A DNA stretch of 57,751 nucleotides from Chlorobiota bacterium. GTDB taxonomy: Bacteria > Bacteroidota > Ignavibacteria > Tepidaquicellales > OLB5. Position numbers and translations under genes: made by a program. Location of the stretch: positions 1-57,751 of the forward strand of contig JAKEEM010000054.1 of assembly GCA_022616535.1 (NCBI GenBank), given 5' to 3'. The stretch's first letter is position 1. Each line of letters starts with the position of its first letter. Below, piece after piece: positions 1-7,672 of the stretch. The notes beneath the pieces are model-generated. The model made no database searches. It saw nothing but the letters and a program-made list of their open reading frames with translations, and was not told the DNA's origin.

Positions 1-609
1 CAAACCATCAGGCGAAAAGGTTCCGTACAGCTCTGCATCTTTGGTTGCAACAATCGTTTGCTGGGCATCCTCTGTTGTATCGTTTAAATTTAATATTGCA
101 AGGTCGAAGTTTTGAGTTATAGAAGACGAATATACAACTTTGCTTCCGTCATGCGAAAACTCAGCGTGAGTGGAAAGGCTTCCGTCGCTAACGGGGAATT
201 GCAGCTGGGTTTCAAGGTCCATTATATAAACGGCGTTGTACTGGTCTCTTTCTGAGCGGTAAATTATGGATTTTCCGTCGGGGGAAAAATGCGGGTCAAT
301 TCCCCCGTCCACAAAAAGCGGAAAGTGGAATGTGGCTGTGTCGTCAAGGTCAACCATATAAAGATAATCGGAAACTCTGTTAGTTGCACTGAACACAATT
401 TTTCTTCCGTCGGGTGAGAAGTTCGGCCCGTAGCAATCGAGATTCATAAAGCAAACCTGCATTACACCGTCTCCGTCTTCATCCATTATAAAAATCTGCT
501 GCTTATCGTTTTTTGTAGCGTCTGAGCTGAATGCTATGTGCTTCTTTTGCGAAGAACTTTGTGATAATGAAATCAAAAGAACAACTGCTGAGATGAGAAA
601 TCTTTTCAT
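1..609 (-). CDS. TolB-like beta-propeller protein, C-terminus cut by window edge
   Basis: The reverse strand reads from an ATG at 609 to the window edge without a stop, giving 203 codons of an incomplete protein. It opens with a signal peptide of about 20 residues (MKRFLISAVVLLISLSQSSS). It then shows at least four blades with the WD40-like/PD40 signature, an F-S-P-D-G core followed by K/R and hydrophobics (FSPDGRKIVFS, FSPDGKSIIYRS, FSHDGSKVVYS, FSPDG). Such propellers occur in TolB and in many exported Bacteroidota proteins. It is probably periplasmic or secreted. The substrate or partner cannot be read from this fragment, and a longer multidomain protein (for example with a peptidase or OmpA domain) is possible beyond the edge. 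Confidence 0.8.
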   Translation of the reverse strand, partial: MKRFLISAVVLLISLSQSSSQKKHIAFSSDATKNDKQQIFIMDEDGDGVMQVCFMNLDCYGPNFSPDGRKIVFSATNRVSDYLYMVDLDDTATFHFPLFVDGGIDPHFSPDGKSIIYRSERDQYNAVYIMDLETQLQFPVSDGSLSTHAEFSHDGSKVVYSSSITQNFDLAILNLNDTTEDAQQTIVATKDAELYGTFSPDGL

Positions 610-676
610 ATGGAAAAACTGTATGGAAATGTAATAAAATTCTAAAATAATCTACAATTTTAGCGAAATTTTAAGA

Positions 677-752
677 TTGTTTCAAGGAAGTTAAATTTTG
701 ACTTAAAAGAGGAGATATTCATGGAAGTATTGAATATATTTCCTTGAAACAA
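677..752 (+). promoter_or_regulatory. Perfect 13-bp inverted repeat with a tiny SD-led ORF upstream of gdhA
   Basis: TTGTTTCAAGGAA at 677-689 is repeated in exact inverse at 740-752, with a 50-base interior. Inside lies a strong ribosome-binding site (GGAG 711-714) six bases before an ATG at 721, which opens an 8-codon ORF (MEVLNIFP, stop 745-747). The ORF end overlaps the right arm, so ribosome occupancy would affect hairpin formation. This is the layout of a leader controlling the glutamate dehydrogenase gene at 823, but an operator pair for a DNA-looping regulator would look the same. Confidence 0.35.
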
Positions 753-822
753 GGGCTTATTATAGTTAATTTGCACCTCAATTTTAATAGATTTAAGAAA
801 ACTAACCATTTTTAATTAATCA

Positions 823-2130
823 ATGAGCGATAAGGATATCACAAACGGCACGCCCACATACGTAGAGCCGGCACCGGTTCACCACGGCGAGCCGAACCCG
901 TTTGAATCAATGATGGCACGCTTCGATAAAGCTGCGGAGATTTTAAACCTTGAAAAAGGCGTTTACGAATACCTGCAAAAACCCGTTAAACAGGTAATAG
1001 TTTCAATACCCATACAAATGGATAACGGCGAAATAAAGGTCTTTGAAGGATACAGGGTTATACATGACAATATTCTGGGACCCTCCAAAGGCGGTATAAG
1101 ATACGCTCCCGATGTTACGCTTGACGAAGTAAAAGCGCTCGCTTCGTGGATGACGTGGAAGTGCGCCGTTGCAAACATTCCCTTCGGGGGTGCAAAAGGC
1201 GCGGTAAAGTGCGACCCTTCGGTGCTTTCAAAAGTAGAGCTTGAAAAAATAACAAGAAGATATACAGCTAATATGTTCAGCGTTTTCGGACCGGATATGG
1301 ATATTCCCGCCCCTGATATGAATACAAATGAGCAGACTATGGCATGGATTATGGATACCTATTCAATGCACGCCCAAAGAACCGAAACAGCAGTAGTAAC
1401 CGGCAAGCCGTTAATTATAGGCGGTTCACTTGGCAGGGTTGAGGCAACGGGACGAGGAGTTATGATTTCAACTCTAGAGGCACTGAAAAAACTTGGTTTG
1501 GAGCCGTATGATGTTAATGTAGTAGTGCAGGGATTCGGAAATGTCGGCTCCATTACTGCACGTCTTCTGAAGGAACAGGGGTGTAAGATTACCGGAATCA
1601 GCGATATCAGCGGCGGTTATTACAACAAAAAAGGAATCGATGTCGATGCGGCAATAGATCACTGTAAAAAGAACAAGTCTTTAAAAAATTCTAACTTCGG
1701 GGAAAAAATAACCAATGAAGAGCTTCTTGAGCTTGAGTGTGACGTCCTTGCCCCCTGCGCAAAGGAAGACCAAATTGATAAGGATAATGCTCCAAATATT
1801 AAGGCGAAGCTTATCATCGAAGGAGCAAACGGTCCTACATCAGCCGATGCCGACGACATATTAAAAGAAAAAGGCATTATGGTTGTTCCCGATATACTTG
1901 CAAACGCAGGCGGTGTTACTGTTTCGTATTTCGAGTGGGTGCAGAACCGCCTCGGATACTACTGGGATATAGATGATGTAAACAGAAGGCACGACAGGAT
2001 GATGAGCGAAGCATTTGAAAATGTTTACGAGACAGCTTCAAAATACAGGACCACTTTGAGGCTTGGGGCGTATATCTTTGCTATAGATAAAGTAGCAAAA
2101 ACTCTGGTTTTAAGAGGAATTTACGGATAA
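823..2130 (+). CDS. gdhA: Glu/Leu/Phe/Val-family dehydrogenase, probably glutamate dehydrogenase
   Basis: This enzyme probably interconverts glutamate with 2-oxoglutarate plus ammonium in the cytosol, linking nitrogen and carbon metabolism. At 435 residues it has the usual length of the hexameric family. The N-terminal substrate domain contains K113 (TWKCA), the catalytic lysine motif PFGGAKG (K125) and the catalytic aspartate in PAPDMNT (D165). The Rossmann domain carries QGFGNVG at about 236-242. Nothing in the motifs excludes a broader amino-acid specificity, and I cannot assign NAD or NADP preference from sequence alone. It stands alone behind a structured leader and has no obvious Shine-Dalgarno before the ATG, as is common in Bacteroidota. 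Confidence 0.93.
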   Translation: MSDKDITNGTPTYVEPAPVHHGEPNPFESMMARFDKAAEILNLEKGVYEYLQKPVKQVIVSIPIQMDNGEIKVFEGYRVIHDNILGPSKGGIRYAPDVTLDEVKALASWMTWKCAVANIPFGGAKGAVKCDPSVLSKVELEKITRRYTANMFSVFGPDMDIPAPDMNTNEQTMAWIMDTYSMHAQRTETAVVTGKPLIIGGSLGRVEATGRGVMISTLEALKKLGLEPYDVNVVVQGFGNVGSITARLLKEQGCKITGISDISGGYYNKKGIDVDAAIDHCKKNKSLKNSNFGEKITNEELLELECDVLAPCAKEDQIDKDNAPNIKAKLIIEGANGPTSADADDILKEKGIMVVPDILANAGGVTVSYFEWVQNRLGYYWDIDDVNRRHDRMMSEAFENVYETASKYRTTLRLGAYIFAIDKVAKTLVLRGIYG

Positions 2131-2167
2131 TTAAAAATATAACTCCTTAATCAGAAGGTTAATAAGT

Positions 2168-2821
2168 TTGACCCGAACAGTCATTTCAGCATTTTTGGTT
2201 TTCTTGGGTTTAAATATAAGCTTGGGTCAGCCTCAAAAAAGAAATATTGAAATACTCGAGCAGGACATCTCAGCCGAACTCGAAAAATTCCTATATTATC
2301 CCGATTTAAACAGAAATTTACAGTTCATTTTTTTTGTTACATCTTCTGAGAAAAATAAGGATTTGAACGCCTCTGAAGTAAGCTTCATTACCGGGGTTGT
2401 TAAAAAAACTGCTGAAAGAATAAGGATTCGCATTAGCTTTTCTAAAGAGAGCAAGAGCGTTTCAGCAGACAGTTTATATAATAAAGTCAGCCTGCATGTT
2501 AAAAAGATTGGGACACGCTATCCGAAATTCGGAAAAAATAAGTTTCTCGGGGATAAAACTTTGGTCAGGGAAATAAAGTCAGATTTAGACCTAGAAATTT
2601 CATCAAGCGATAATAAATTCAGCATAAAAGATAATATTTCAACAAGATACAAAGATGAAATTGATTACGACTGGTGGGAAAAATATTCTTCAGATGATTA
2701 TTTATTTACGCAAGCTCTTCCTCCGAATATCGGCTTGTTTGAATCGGTTTTTTTTCCCGCATTAATAATAACAATTTCGGCAGTTGCTGCAATACTTTTT
2801 TTCACAATAAGGTCAAACTAG
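2168..2821 (+). CDS. Exported protein of unknown function with C-terminal membrane anchor
   Basis: I do not recognise this 217-residue protein. It starts at a TTG and has a signal peptide ending near the LGQ motif (residue 21). The middle is a mixed alpha/beta domain of about 160 residues, and a single hydrophobic helix lies close to the C-terminus (about 191-214) followed by RSN. It would be a periplasmic domain tethered at its C-terminal end. A D-Y-D-W-W-E-K segment near 170 is distinctive. It lies one base upstream of bamD, so the two are very probably co-translated, which hints at an envelope role. No catalytic motif is visible. Confidence 0.7.
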   Translation: MTRTVISAFLVFLGLNISLGQPQKRNIEILEQDISAELEKFLYYPDLNRNLQFIFFVTSSEKNKDLNASEVSFITGVVKKTAERIRIRISFSKESKSVSADSLYNKVSLHVKKIGTRYPKFGKNKFLGDKTLVREIKSDLDLEISSSDNKFSIKDNISTRYKDEIDYDWWEKYSSDDYLFTQALPPNIGLFESVFFPALIITISAVAAILFFTIRSN

Positions 2822-2822
2822 A

Positions 2823-3596
2823 TTGAACACATCAAAATATTTAATTCAGATTTTTGTTTTTACCGCTGCTTTTTATATAACAGGATGTTCTTCGTCCGGT
2901 CCGAGTATAAACACAGATGACCCCCAAAAAGCATTTGAAATAGCAAAAAGGAAATTTGACCGCGGAGACTATGTTGATGCAATTGAAGATTTTTCCTTCA
3001 TGAAAATCAGATTTCCAGGGACTGAGATATCCGATAAAGTGCAGTTTTACCTTGCGGAAAGCTATTTCAGGCAGAAAGAATATTTGCTTTCGGCGTATGA
3101 ATATGATAATCTATTGAGAAATTTTCCTTTAAGCCAGTTATATCCGGATGCAAAATTCAAACTGGGGCTTTCGTATTACGAACTTTCCCCAAAGTATCCC
3201 CTGGACCAGGGGTATACGCAGGATGCATTGAATGAGCTGCTTGTATTCCTCGAGCTTTACCCTGAAGATAAAAATGCTCCCGAGGCTGAGAAAAAAATTA
3301 AAGAACTAAGAAACAAGCTGGCGTATAAAAACTTCAGAACGGGCGAGATTTATCTGAAAAACGATAATAACAAGGCAGCTGCATTATATTTCCAAAGCGT
3401 ATATGAAGATTATATCGATTCCGACTGGGCTGATGATTCTATGGTGGGCGAGGCAGAAGCATTGATAAACGGGAAAAAATATGATCGTGCAAAAGAGGTG
3501 TTAGAAAAATTTTATAAGCTGTTTCCAAAAAGCGACCAGAAATCAAAAGCAGACAGGCTTTTAAGCAGGCTCAAGGAATTCCAGACCTCGAAATAA
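2823..3596 (+). CDS. bamD: Outer membrane assembly lipoprotein BamD
   Basis: BamD is an outer-membrane lipoprotein of the BAM complex that helps insert beta-barrel proteins. The 257-residue product starts at TTG and has a signal peptide with lipobox ITGC (lipidated C22). It then shows tandem TPR-like helical hairpins, beginning with AFEIAKRKFDRGDYVDAIEDF (about 39-59) and YYELSPKYPLDQGYTQ (about 119-134), a loop typical of BamD. Length matches the family. One base separates it from the unknown exported protein upstream, and a thioesterase gene follows after 16 bases. The many barrel proteins in this window (porV, two receptors, small barrels) are its expected clients. Confidence 0.9.
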   Translation: MNTSKYLIQIFVFTAAFYITGCSSSGPSINTDDPQKAFEIAKRKFDRGDYVDAIEDFSFMKIRFPGTEISDKVQFYLAESYFRQKEYLLSAYEYDNLLRNFPLSQLYPDAKFKLGLSYYELSPKYPLDQGYTQDALNELLVFLELYPEDKNAPEAEKKIKELRNKLAYKNFRTGEIYLKNDNNKAAALYFQSVYEDYIDSDWADDSMVGEAEALINGKKYDRAKEVLEKFYKLFPKSDQKSKADRLLSRLKEFQTSK

Positions 3597-3612
3597 TAAT
3601 TTTAGAATATTA

Positions 3613-4113
3613 ATGTCTGATAATAAAAAGCTCCGCTCGAAATTTATTAGAGAATCGCAGGTTACAATGATTGAGCTTGTGCTTCCAAATGACACTAATA
3701 TTATGAATAACCTGCTCGGCGGGCGTTTAATGCACTGGATGGATATTGCAGCTGCAATGGCTGCATCGCGCCACTGCAATACTGTTGCAGTAACGGCGGT
3801 AGTTGATGACCTGTCGTTTCACGAGCCCATCAAGCTCGGAAACATAGTTACATTAAATGCGTCGGTTAACAGGGCTTTCAACACTTCTATGGAAGTCGGC
3901 GTAAGGGTCGAAGTTGAGGATTTTGAAACGGGTGAAAAGAAACATTCAAACAGCGCTTATTTTACGTTTGTAAGTATTGAGAGCAAAACCGGGAGAAAAA
4001 TGACGGTGCCTGAAATTGTGCCCGAAACCGATGAAGAAAAAAAATGGTATAATGACGCACTTCTAAGAAGAAACCAGCGCTTGCAGAAAAAACACGGAAT
4101 AGTTCAGCATTAA
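3613..4113 (+). CDS. Hotdog-fold acyl-CoA thioesterase (YciA/BACH type)
   Basis: The product probably hydrolyses acyl-CoA to free acid and CoA in the cytosol. The 166-residue single hotdog domain has the family's GGRLMHWMD signature (G36-D44), with the aspartate at the usual catalytic position, then DLSFHEP (about 67-72) and a C-terminal strand HSNSAYFTFV. One domain per chain suggests a hexamer of YciA type, not the duplicated eukaryotic form. Its stop codon overlaps the next ATG (TAATG at 4111-4115), so it is coupled to ccmA, although the functional link to haem export is not obvious. Chain-length preference cannot be read. Confidence 0.85.
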   Translation: MSDNKKLRSKFIRESQVTMIELVLPNDTNIMNNLLGGRLMHWMDIAAAMAASRHCNTVAVTAVVDDLSFHEPIKLGNIVTLNASVNRAFNTSMEVGVRVEVEDFETGEKKHSNSAYFTFVSIESKTGRKMTVPEIVPETDEEKKWYNDALLRRNQRLQKKHGIVQH

Positions 4114-4748
4114 TGGAAGGAGGTGAACCCAAAATCAGGCTCACTGCGGTAAACCTTACAAAAAAATTCGACAGAAAAATAATCTTTGAAAATATAAGCT
4201 TCGAGCTTTCAGCAGGAAGCTCGCTTGCAATTACGGGCAAAAACGGTTCGGGAAAATCCACTCTGATAAAAACTCTTGCAAATGTTATTGAAAAATCAAG
4301 CGGTGAAATTAATTTTTATTCAGACGGAAGTGAAGTAAAAAAAGAACATTACTATAAACATATAGGTTTTGTCTCACCTTACTTAAATCTTTACGATGAA
4401 TTCACGGGGTATGAAAACCTGAAAATAATATCAAATATAAGGGGCATCAACGGTGATAACATAAATAATGTTTTAAAGAAAGTTGGATTGTATGACAGAA
4501 GGGGGGATTTGCTGAAGATATATTCTTCGGGAATGAAGCAAAGACTTAAGATTGCATTTTCAATTCTCCATAACCCGCTGATATTGCTTCTTGATGAGCC
4601 GACTAGTAATCTTGACTCCGAGGGGGTTAGGATTGTTGATGAAATAGCAAATGATTATAAAAAAGACAGAATATTGATTATTGCAACAAATGACGAGAAT
4701 GAGAAATCGTTATGCGAAAGCGAGGTGAATTTAGACAGAGGTGATTAA
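4113..4748 (+). CDS. ccmA: ABC transporter ATPase, CcmA-like (cytochrome c biogenesis)
   Basis: This is the ATP-binding subunit expected to work with CcmB in cytochrome c maturation at the inner membrane. The 211 residues contain Walker A GKNGSGKST (42-50), signature YSSGMKQR (137-144), Walker B ILLLDEP (157-163) and a D-loop SNLD. The usual switch histidine is asparagine (N193 in IATND), and the usual Q-loop glutamine is replaced in FVSPY (87-91). Its assignment rests mainly on the next gene, a clear CcmB, which it overlaps by 8 bases. CcmC, D, E and F are not in this window. A generic ABC ATPase role is the alternative. Confidence 0.8.
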   Translation: MEGGEPKIRLTAVNLTKKFDRKIIFENISFELSAGSSLAITGKNGSGKSTLIKTLANVIEKSSGEINFYSDGSEVKKEHYYKHIGFVSPYLNLYDEFTGYENLKIISNIRGINGDNINNVLKKVGLYDRRGDLLKIYSSGMKQRLKIAFSILHNPLILLLDEPTSNLDSEGVRIVDEIANDYKKDRILIIATNDENEKSLCESEVNLDRGD

Positions 4749-5403
4749 GCAGGCATTTGCAATATGCAAGAAAGATTTCAGCTCCGAAATCAGAACCCGA
4801 TACGCCATTAATGCTTTGCTGATGTTTATAATAGTGGTCATATCCATTATAAAATTTTCGCTTGGCGAAGAAAAGCTCTCAAGCGAAATGAATGCTGGCA
4901 TATTATGGATTATAATATTTTTTGCAGCCTCAAACGGACTTTCCAGAGTATTTGTATCTGAAGAGGAAAGAGGAACCTCACTGGCTATAAAGCTTAGCGC
5001 AGAAGCTAAATCCGTTTTACTAGGAAAACTTATATTTAACACCTCCTTAACATTTATTATTAACTTCTTCATAATTTTTCTATATATAATTATAACAGAT
5101 TTAAAAATAAGCAGCATCGGACTATTTTTAATTACAATTATTCTGGGAAATTTCGGGCTTTCGTCCGTAATGACAATAATAGCGGCTTTGATATCCAAAG
5201 CAAGCTCAAAAGGGACTCTTTATCCTGTGCTATCATTTCCCCTGCTTTTGCCTCTGCTTCTTGCTTCGATAAGCGCCACCTGGCTTTCCATCGAAGGAAC
5301 AGCGTTTTCCGGAATTTCCGGCGAGCTTCAGATAATGGTATCCTATACAATAGTAGTAATAACGGCCTCGTTTCTCCTGTTTGATTTAATATGGAATGAT
5401 TAA
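4741..5403 (+). CDS. ccmB: CcmB-like permease of cytochrome c biogenesis
   Basis: CcmB is the six-helix inner-membrane partner of CcmA in the system I haem maturation pathway. The product has 220 residues, the usual family length, with a cytosolic N-terminus (IKQAFAICKKDFSSEIRTR), about six hydrophobic helices and the EEERGTSLAIKLSA loop characteristic of CcmB. It starts at a GTG inside the end of ccmA. The run stops here: no ccmC follows, and a palindrome and a promoter for the next gene come after it. The organism is therefore expected to make c-type cytochromes, with the rest of the machinery elsewhere. Confidence 0.85.
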   Translation: MIKQAFAICKKDFSSEIRTRYAINALLMFIIVVISIIKFSLGEEKLSSEMNAGILWIIIFFAASNGLSRVFVSEEERGTSLAIKLSAEAKSVLLGKLIFNTSLTFIINFFIIFLYIIITDLKISSIGLFLITIILGNFGLSSVMTIIAALISKASSKGTLYPVLSFPLLLPLLLASISATWLSIEGTAFSGISGELQIMVSYTIVVITASFLLFDLIWND

Positions 5404-5477
5404 CCTTATCTGGGCTGAGGTTTTGCCTTTGCCAAAGGGGTGAGCTACAAGAATAACAACAGTTTTTAATACCAAAC

Positions 5478-5497
5478 AGTGTAAAAATTTTTACACT
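5478..5497. promoter_or_regulatory. Perfect 20-bp palindrome upstream of the TPR gene
   Basis: AGTGTAAAAATTTTTACACT is its own reverse complement. It lies 75 bases after ccmB and 21 bases before a -35 box. It may be an operator for a dimeric repressor of the TPR gene. It may instead be an AT-rich terminator of the ccm run, since it is followed on the plus strand by ACCCTTTTTT. Confidence 0.4.
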
Positions 5498-5518
5498 ACC
5501 CTTTTTTAAATAATTAAC

Positions 5519-5547
5519 TTGACATATCAACAAAAAAATTTTAGATT
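5519..5547 (+). promoter_or_regulatory. Sigma-70-like promoter of the TPR gene
   Basis: A perfect TTGACA (5519-5524), a 17-base spacer and TAGATT (5542-5547) form a canonical housekeeping promoter. A good ribosome-binding site (AAGGAG 5563-5568) lies nine bases before the ATG at 5578. Most other promoters that I can see in this window are of the Bacteroidota TAnnTTTG type, so this one stands out. Confidence 0.5.
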
Positions 5548-5577
5548 GACATTAACAAAATTAAGGAGAGAGAAAAT

Positions 5578-6987
5578 ATGGGGTACTTTGACGACATTGA
5601 GTTTGAAGAGAGTTCCAAAAGCAAGAATAGGGATAAAGAAGAATTAATTGCTTCTCTTTTAAGAAAAGGGGAAAGAGCAATCCCTGAATTGGATTTAGAC
5701 GCTATTGATGACATCATAAACTATCTCCTTGAAAAGAATCAGCATGAAAAAGCATTAAGCTGCATCGATTCGCTTTTAAATTACTACCCTTATTCAAGTG
5801 AAATCTGGCAGAGGAAGGCTATAATTTACGATAATAAAGCTGACTACATTAACGCTATTGCATGTTTCGATAAGGCAATCAGCTTAAACCCAAACGATGA
5901 GGAAGCACTGATAAATAAAGGCATAACTCTTGACAACGCAGGCAATTTTGATGAGGCTGTAAGCTGCTTTGACGGAGTTTTGAGCTTTGCACCCAACTGC
6001 ATAGATGCACTCTTTAATAAAGGATTAATTTTAGAAAAGACCGATAAATTCCAGGAAGCCATTGAATGCTTCGAAAGAATAATTTCAATCGAGCCTTCTC
6101 ATAAAGACGCGTATTATGAGCTCGGATACAGCTGTGATTTTATAGACCGGCTCCAGGATGCGTTAAATGCCTATAACAAACACCTTGAGCTCGCGCCGTT
6201 TAACTACAACGCATGGTATAACAGGGGAGTTGTTCTAAGCAGGCTGAACCGATTCCGTTACGCAATTGAAAGCTACGAAATTGCACTTTCAATTAATGAA
6301 AAGTTTTCATCCGCCCTGTATAACAAAGGAAATGCCTACGCAAGTCTTGGCATAACAACAAAAGCAATTGAAGACTACAAGCAGGCGCTCATTTACAACC
6401 GTAAAGATGTTTATGCTTTGTATAACCTTGCAAGCGCTTATGAGCAAATGGATAAATTCAAAGAAGCAATTGAAACCTTTACTAAGGCAATCAATATTGA
6501 TTCAAAGCATTATGAATCCCTGTTCGGCAGAGGAAACTGCTATTACCATCTCGAAGACTTTAACAAAGCTTTAAGAGATTACAACAGCGCAATTGGACTT
6601 TACGGCGGGAATCCGGAGCTGTGGTATGCAAAAGCCGATGCCGAATATAACCTGGGGAGAGTTGAGGATTCTCTCAACAGCTACAGAAAAGTATGCTCCC
6701 TTAGTCCGGATAACGAGAACGCACAGCTTGACCTTGCTAACACTTTGATTGAAGCAGAAAATTACCATGAATCAATGGAAATTTTAAATTCACTTCTTGA
6801 GAAGTTCCCCAAATGGGCTGAGCCTTATTACGCAAAAGCCAAGCTTCATTTCCTTGAAGCGGAAGTTGAACTTGGCATAAAATATTTGGAAATCGCATTT
6901 ACAATCAATCCCGGAGACAGATTCGATTACAATTTTGAAAGGGATTGGGAGAAAGTCCTTCAGTTTTTAATTTCCAGAGACGATTAA
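5578..6987 (+). CDS. Tetratricopeptide repeat protein
   Basis: This 469-residue protein is almost entirely TPR. From about residue 38 onward the 34-residue pattern repeats some 11-12 times, with the classic small/large positions (for example AIACFDKAISLNPNDEEAL, AVSCFDGVLSFAPNCIDAL and AIESYEIALSINEKFSSAL). There is no signal peptide or membrane segment, so it is a cytosolic scaffold. The acidic N-terminus (GYFDDIEFEESSKSK) may be a recognition tail. Partners are unknown. It has a strong promoter and ribosome-binding site of its own, suggesting constitutive high expression, and it faces the reverse ftsE-type gene ten bases away. Confidence 0.85.
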   Translation: MGYFDDIEFEESSKSKNRDKEELIASLLRKGERAIPELDLDAIDDIINYLLEKNQHEKALSCIDSLLNYYPYSSEIWQRKAIIYDNKADYINAIACFDKAISLNPNDEEALINKGITLDNAGNFDEAVSCFDGVLSFAPNCIDALFNKGLILEKTDKFQEAIECFERIISIEPSHKDAYYELGYSCDFIDRLQDALNAYNKHLELAPFNYNAWYNRGVVLSRLNRFRYAIESYEIALSINEKFSSALYNKGNAYASLGITTKAIEDYKQALIYNRKDVYALYNLASAYEQMDKFKEAIETFTKAINIDSKHYESLFGRGNCYYHLEDFNKALRDYNSAIGLYGGNPELWYAKADAEYNLGRVEDSLNSYRKVCSLSPDNENAQLDLANTLIEAENYHESMEILNSLLEKFPKWAEPYYAKAKLHFLEAEVELGIKYLEIAFTINPGDRFDYNFERDWEKVLQFLISRDD

Positions 6988-6997
6988 TTTTTTCGGA

Positions 6998-7672
6998 TTA
7001 ACCCTGCTCCTTTATAACAACATCAAGAACTTTCTTATCTTTAATCTGCAGCAACCGCTTGCCTTTTAATCTCTTTACAATATCATAATTATGCGTTGCA
7101 ATAAATACAGCTGTTCCCTTCAGGTTTATATTCAGCAGAAGCTTAATGATTTCAAACGAAACAAAAGGGTCAAGATTTCCGGTCGGTTCATCTGCAATTA
7201 GTATATAAGGCTCGTTTACCATAGCTCTTGCAATCGATACCCGCTGCTGCTCGCCGCCGGAAAGCTCGACGGGAAATTTTTTGTAAGAATCGAATACACC
7301 GACCTCGTTTAAAATATTAAAGACTTTTTTCTTAATTACATCCGGTTTCAGCCCGGCAAGATACAAAGGTAATGCGACGTTTTCAAAAACATCCCTGTCA
7401 TTTAAAAGCTTGTAGTCCTGAAATACAAATCCTATTTTGCGCCTTAACAAGGGAATTTCAGGTTTTTTAATATTCTTTGAATTATACCCGTAAACAACAA
7501 CCTCTCCCGTAGAAGGAAAAAGCTCCATATTTATCATTCTTAAAAGCGTGGTTTTACCAGTCCCGCTTTCTCCTATTAAAAATACAAATTCACCCTTATC
7601 TATTTTAAAACCTATGTTATTAAACAGCTCTTTAGAAGGATAAGAAAACGATATACTATCGAAATTAATCAT
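6998..7672 (-). CDS. ftsE: FtsE-type ABC ATPase
   Basis: This is an ATP-binding protein of the FtsE/LolD/MacB class. In FtsE the partner is the permease FtsX, and the pair controls cell-wall hydrolases at the septum. The 224 residues include Walker A GESGTGKTT (34-42), Q-loop FVFQDYKLL, signature LSGGEQQR (137-144), Walker B ILIADEPTGNLD (DEP at 161-163) and switch H194 (ATHN). The short C-terminus and the FQDYKLLNDRDVFENVALPL segment favour FtsE over LolD. It overlaps the end of pdxA by 8 bases. No ftsX is in the window, so the partner must be encoded elsewhere if the call is right. Confidence 0.75.
   Translation of the reverse strand: MINFDSISFSYPSKELFNNIGFKIDKGEFVFLIGESGTGKTTLLRMINMELFPSTGEVVVYGYNSKNIKKPEIPLLRRKIGFVFQDYKLLNDRDVFENVALPLYLAGLKPDVIKKKVFNILNEVGVFDSYKKFPVELSGGEQQRVSIARAMVNEPYILIADEPTGNLDPFVSFEIIKLLLNINLKGTAVFIATHNYDIVKRLKGKRLLQIKDKKVLDVVIKEQG

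Noticed and set aside
5138-5533. 131-codon reverse frame over the ccmB end and the following gap
   Set aside because: It runs opposite to ccmB through most of its length and has no family features, so it is a shadow.
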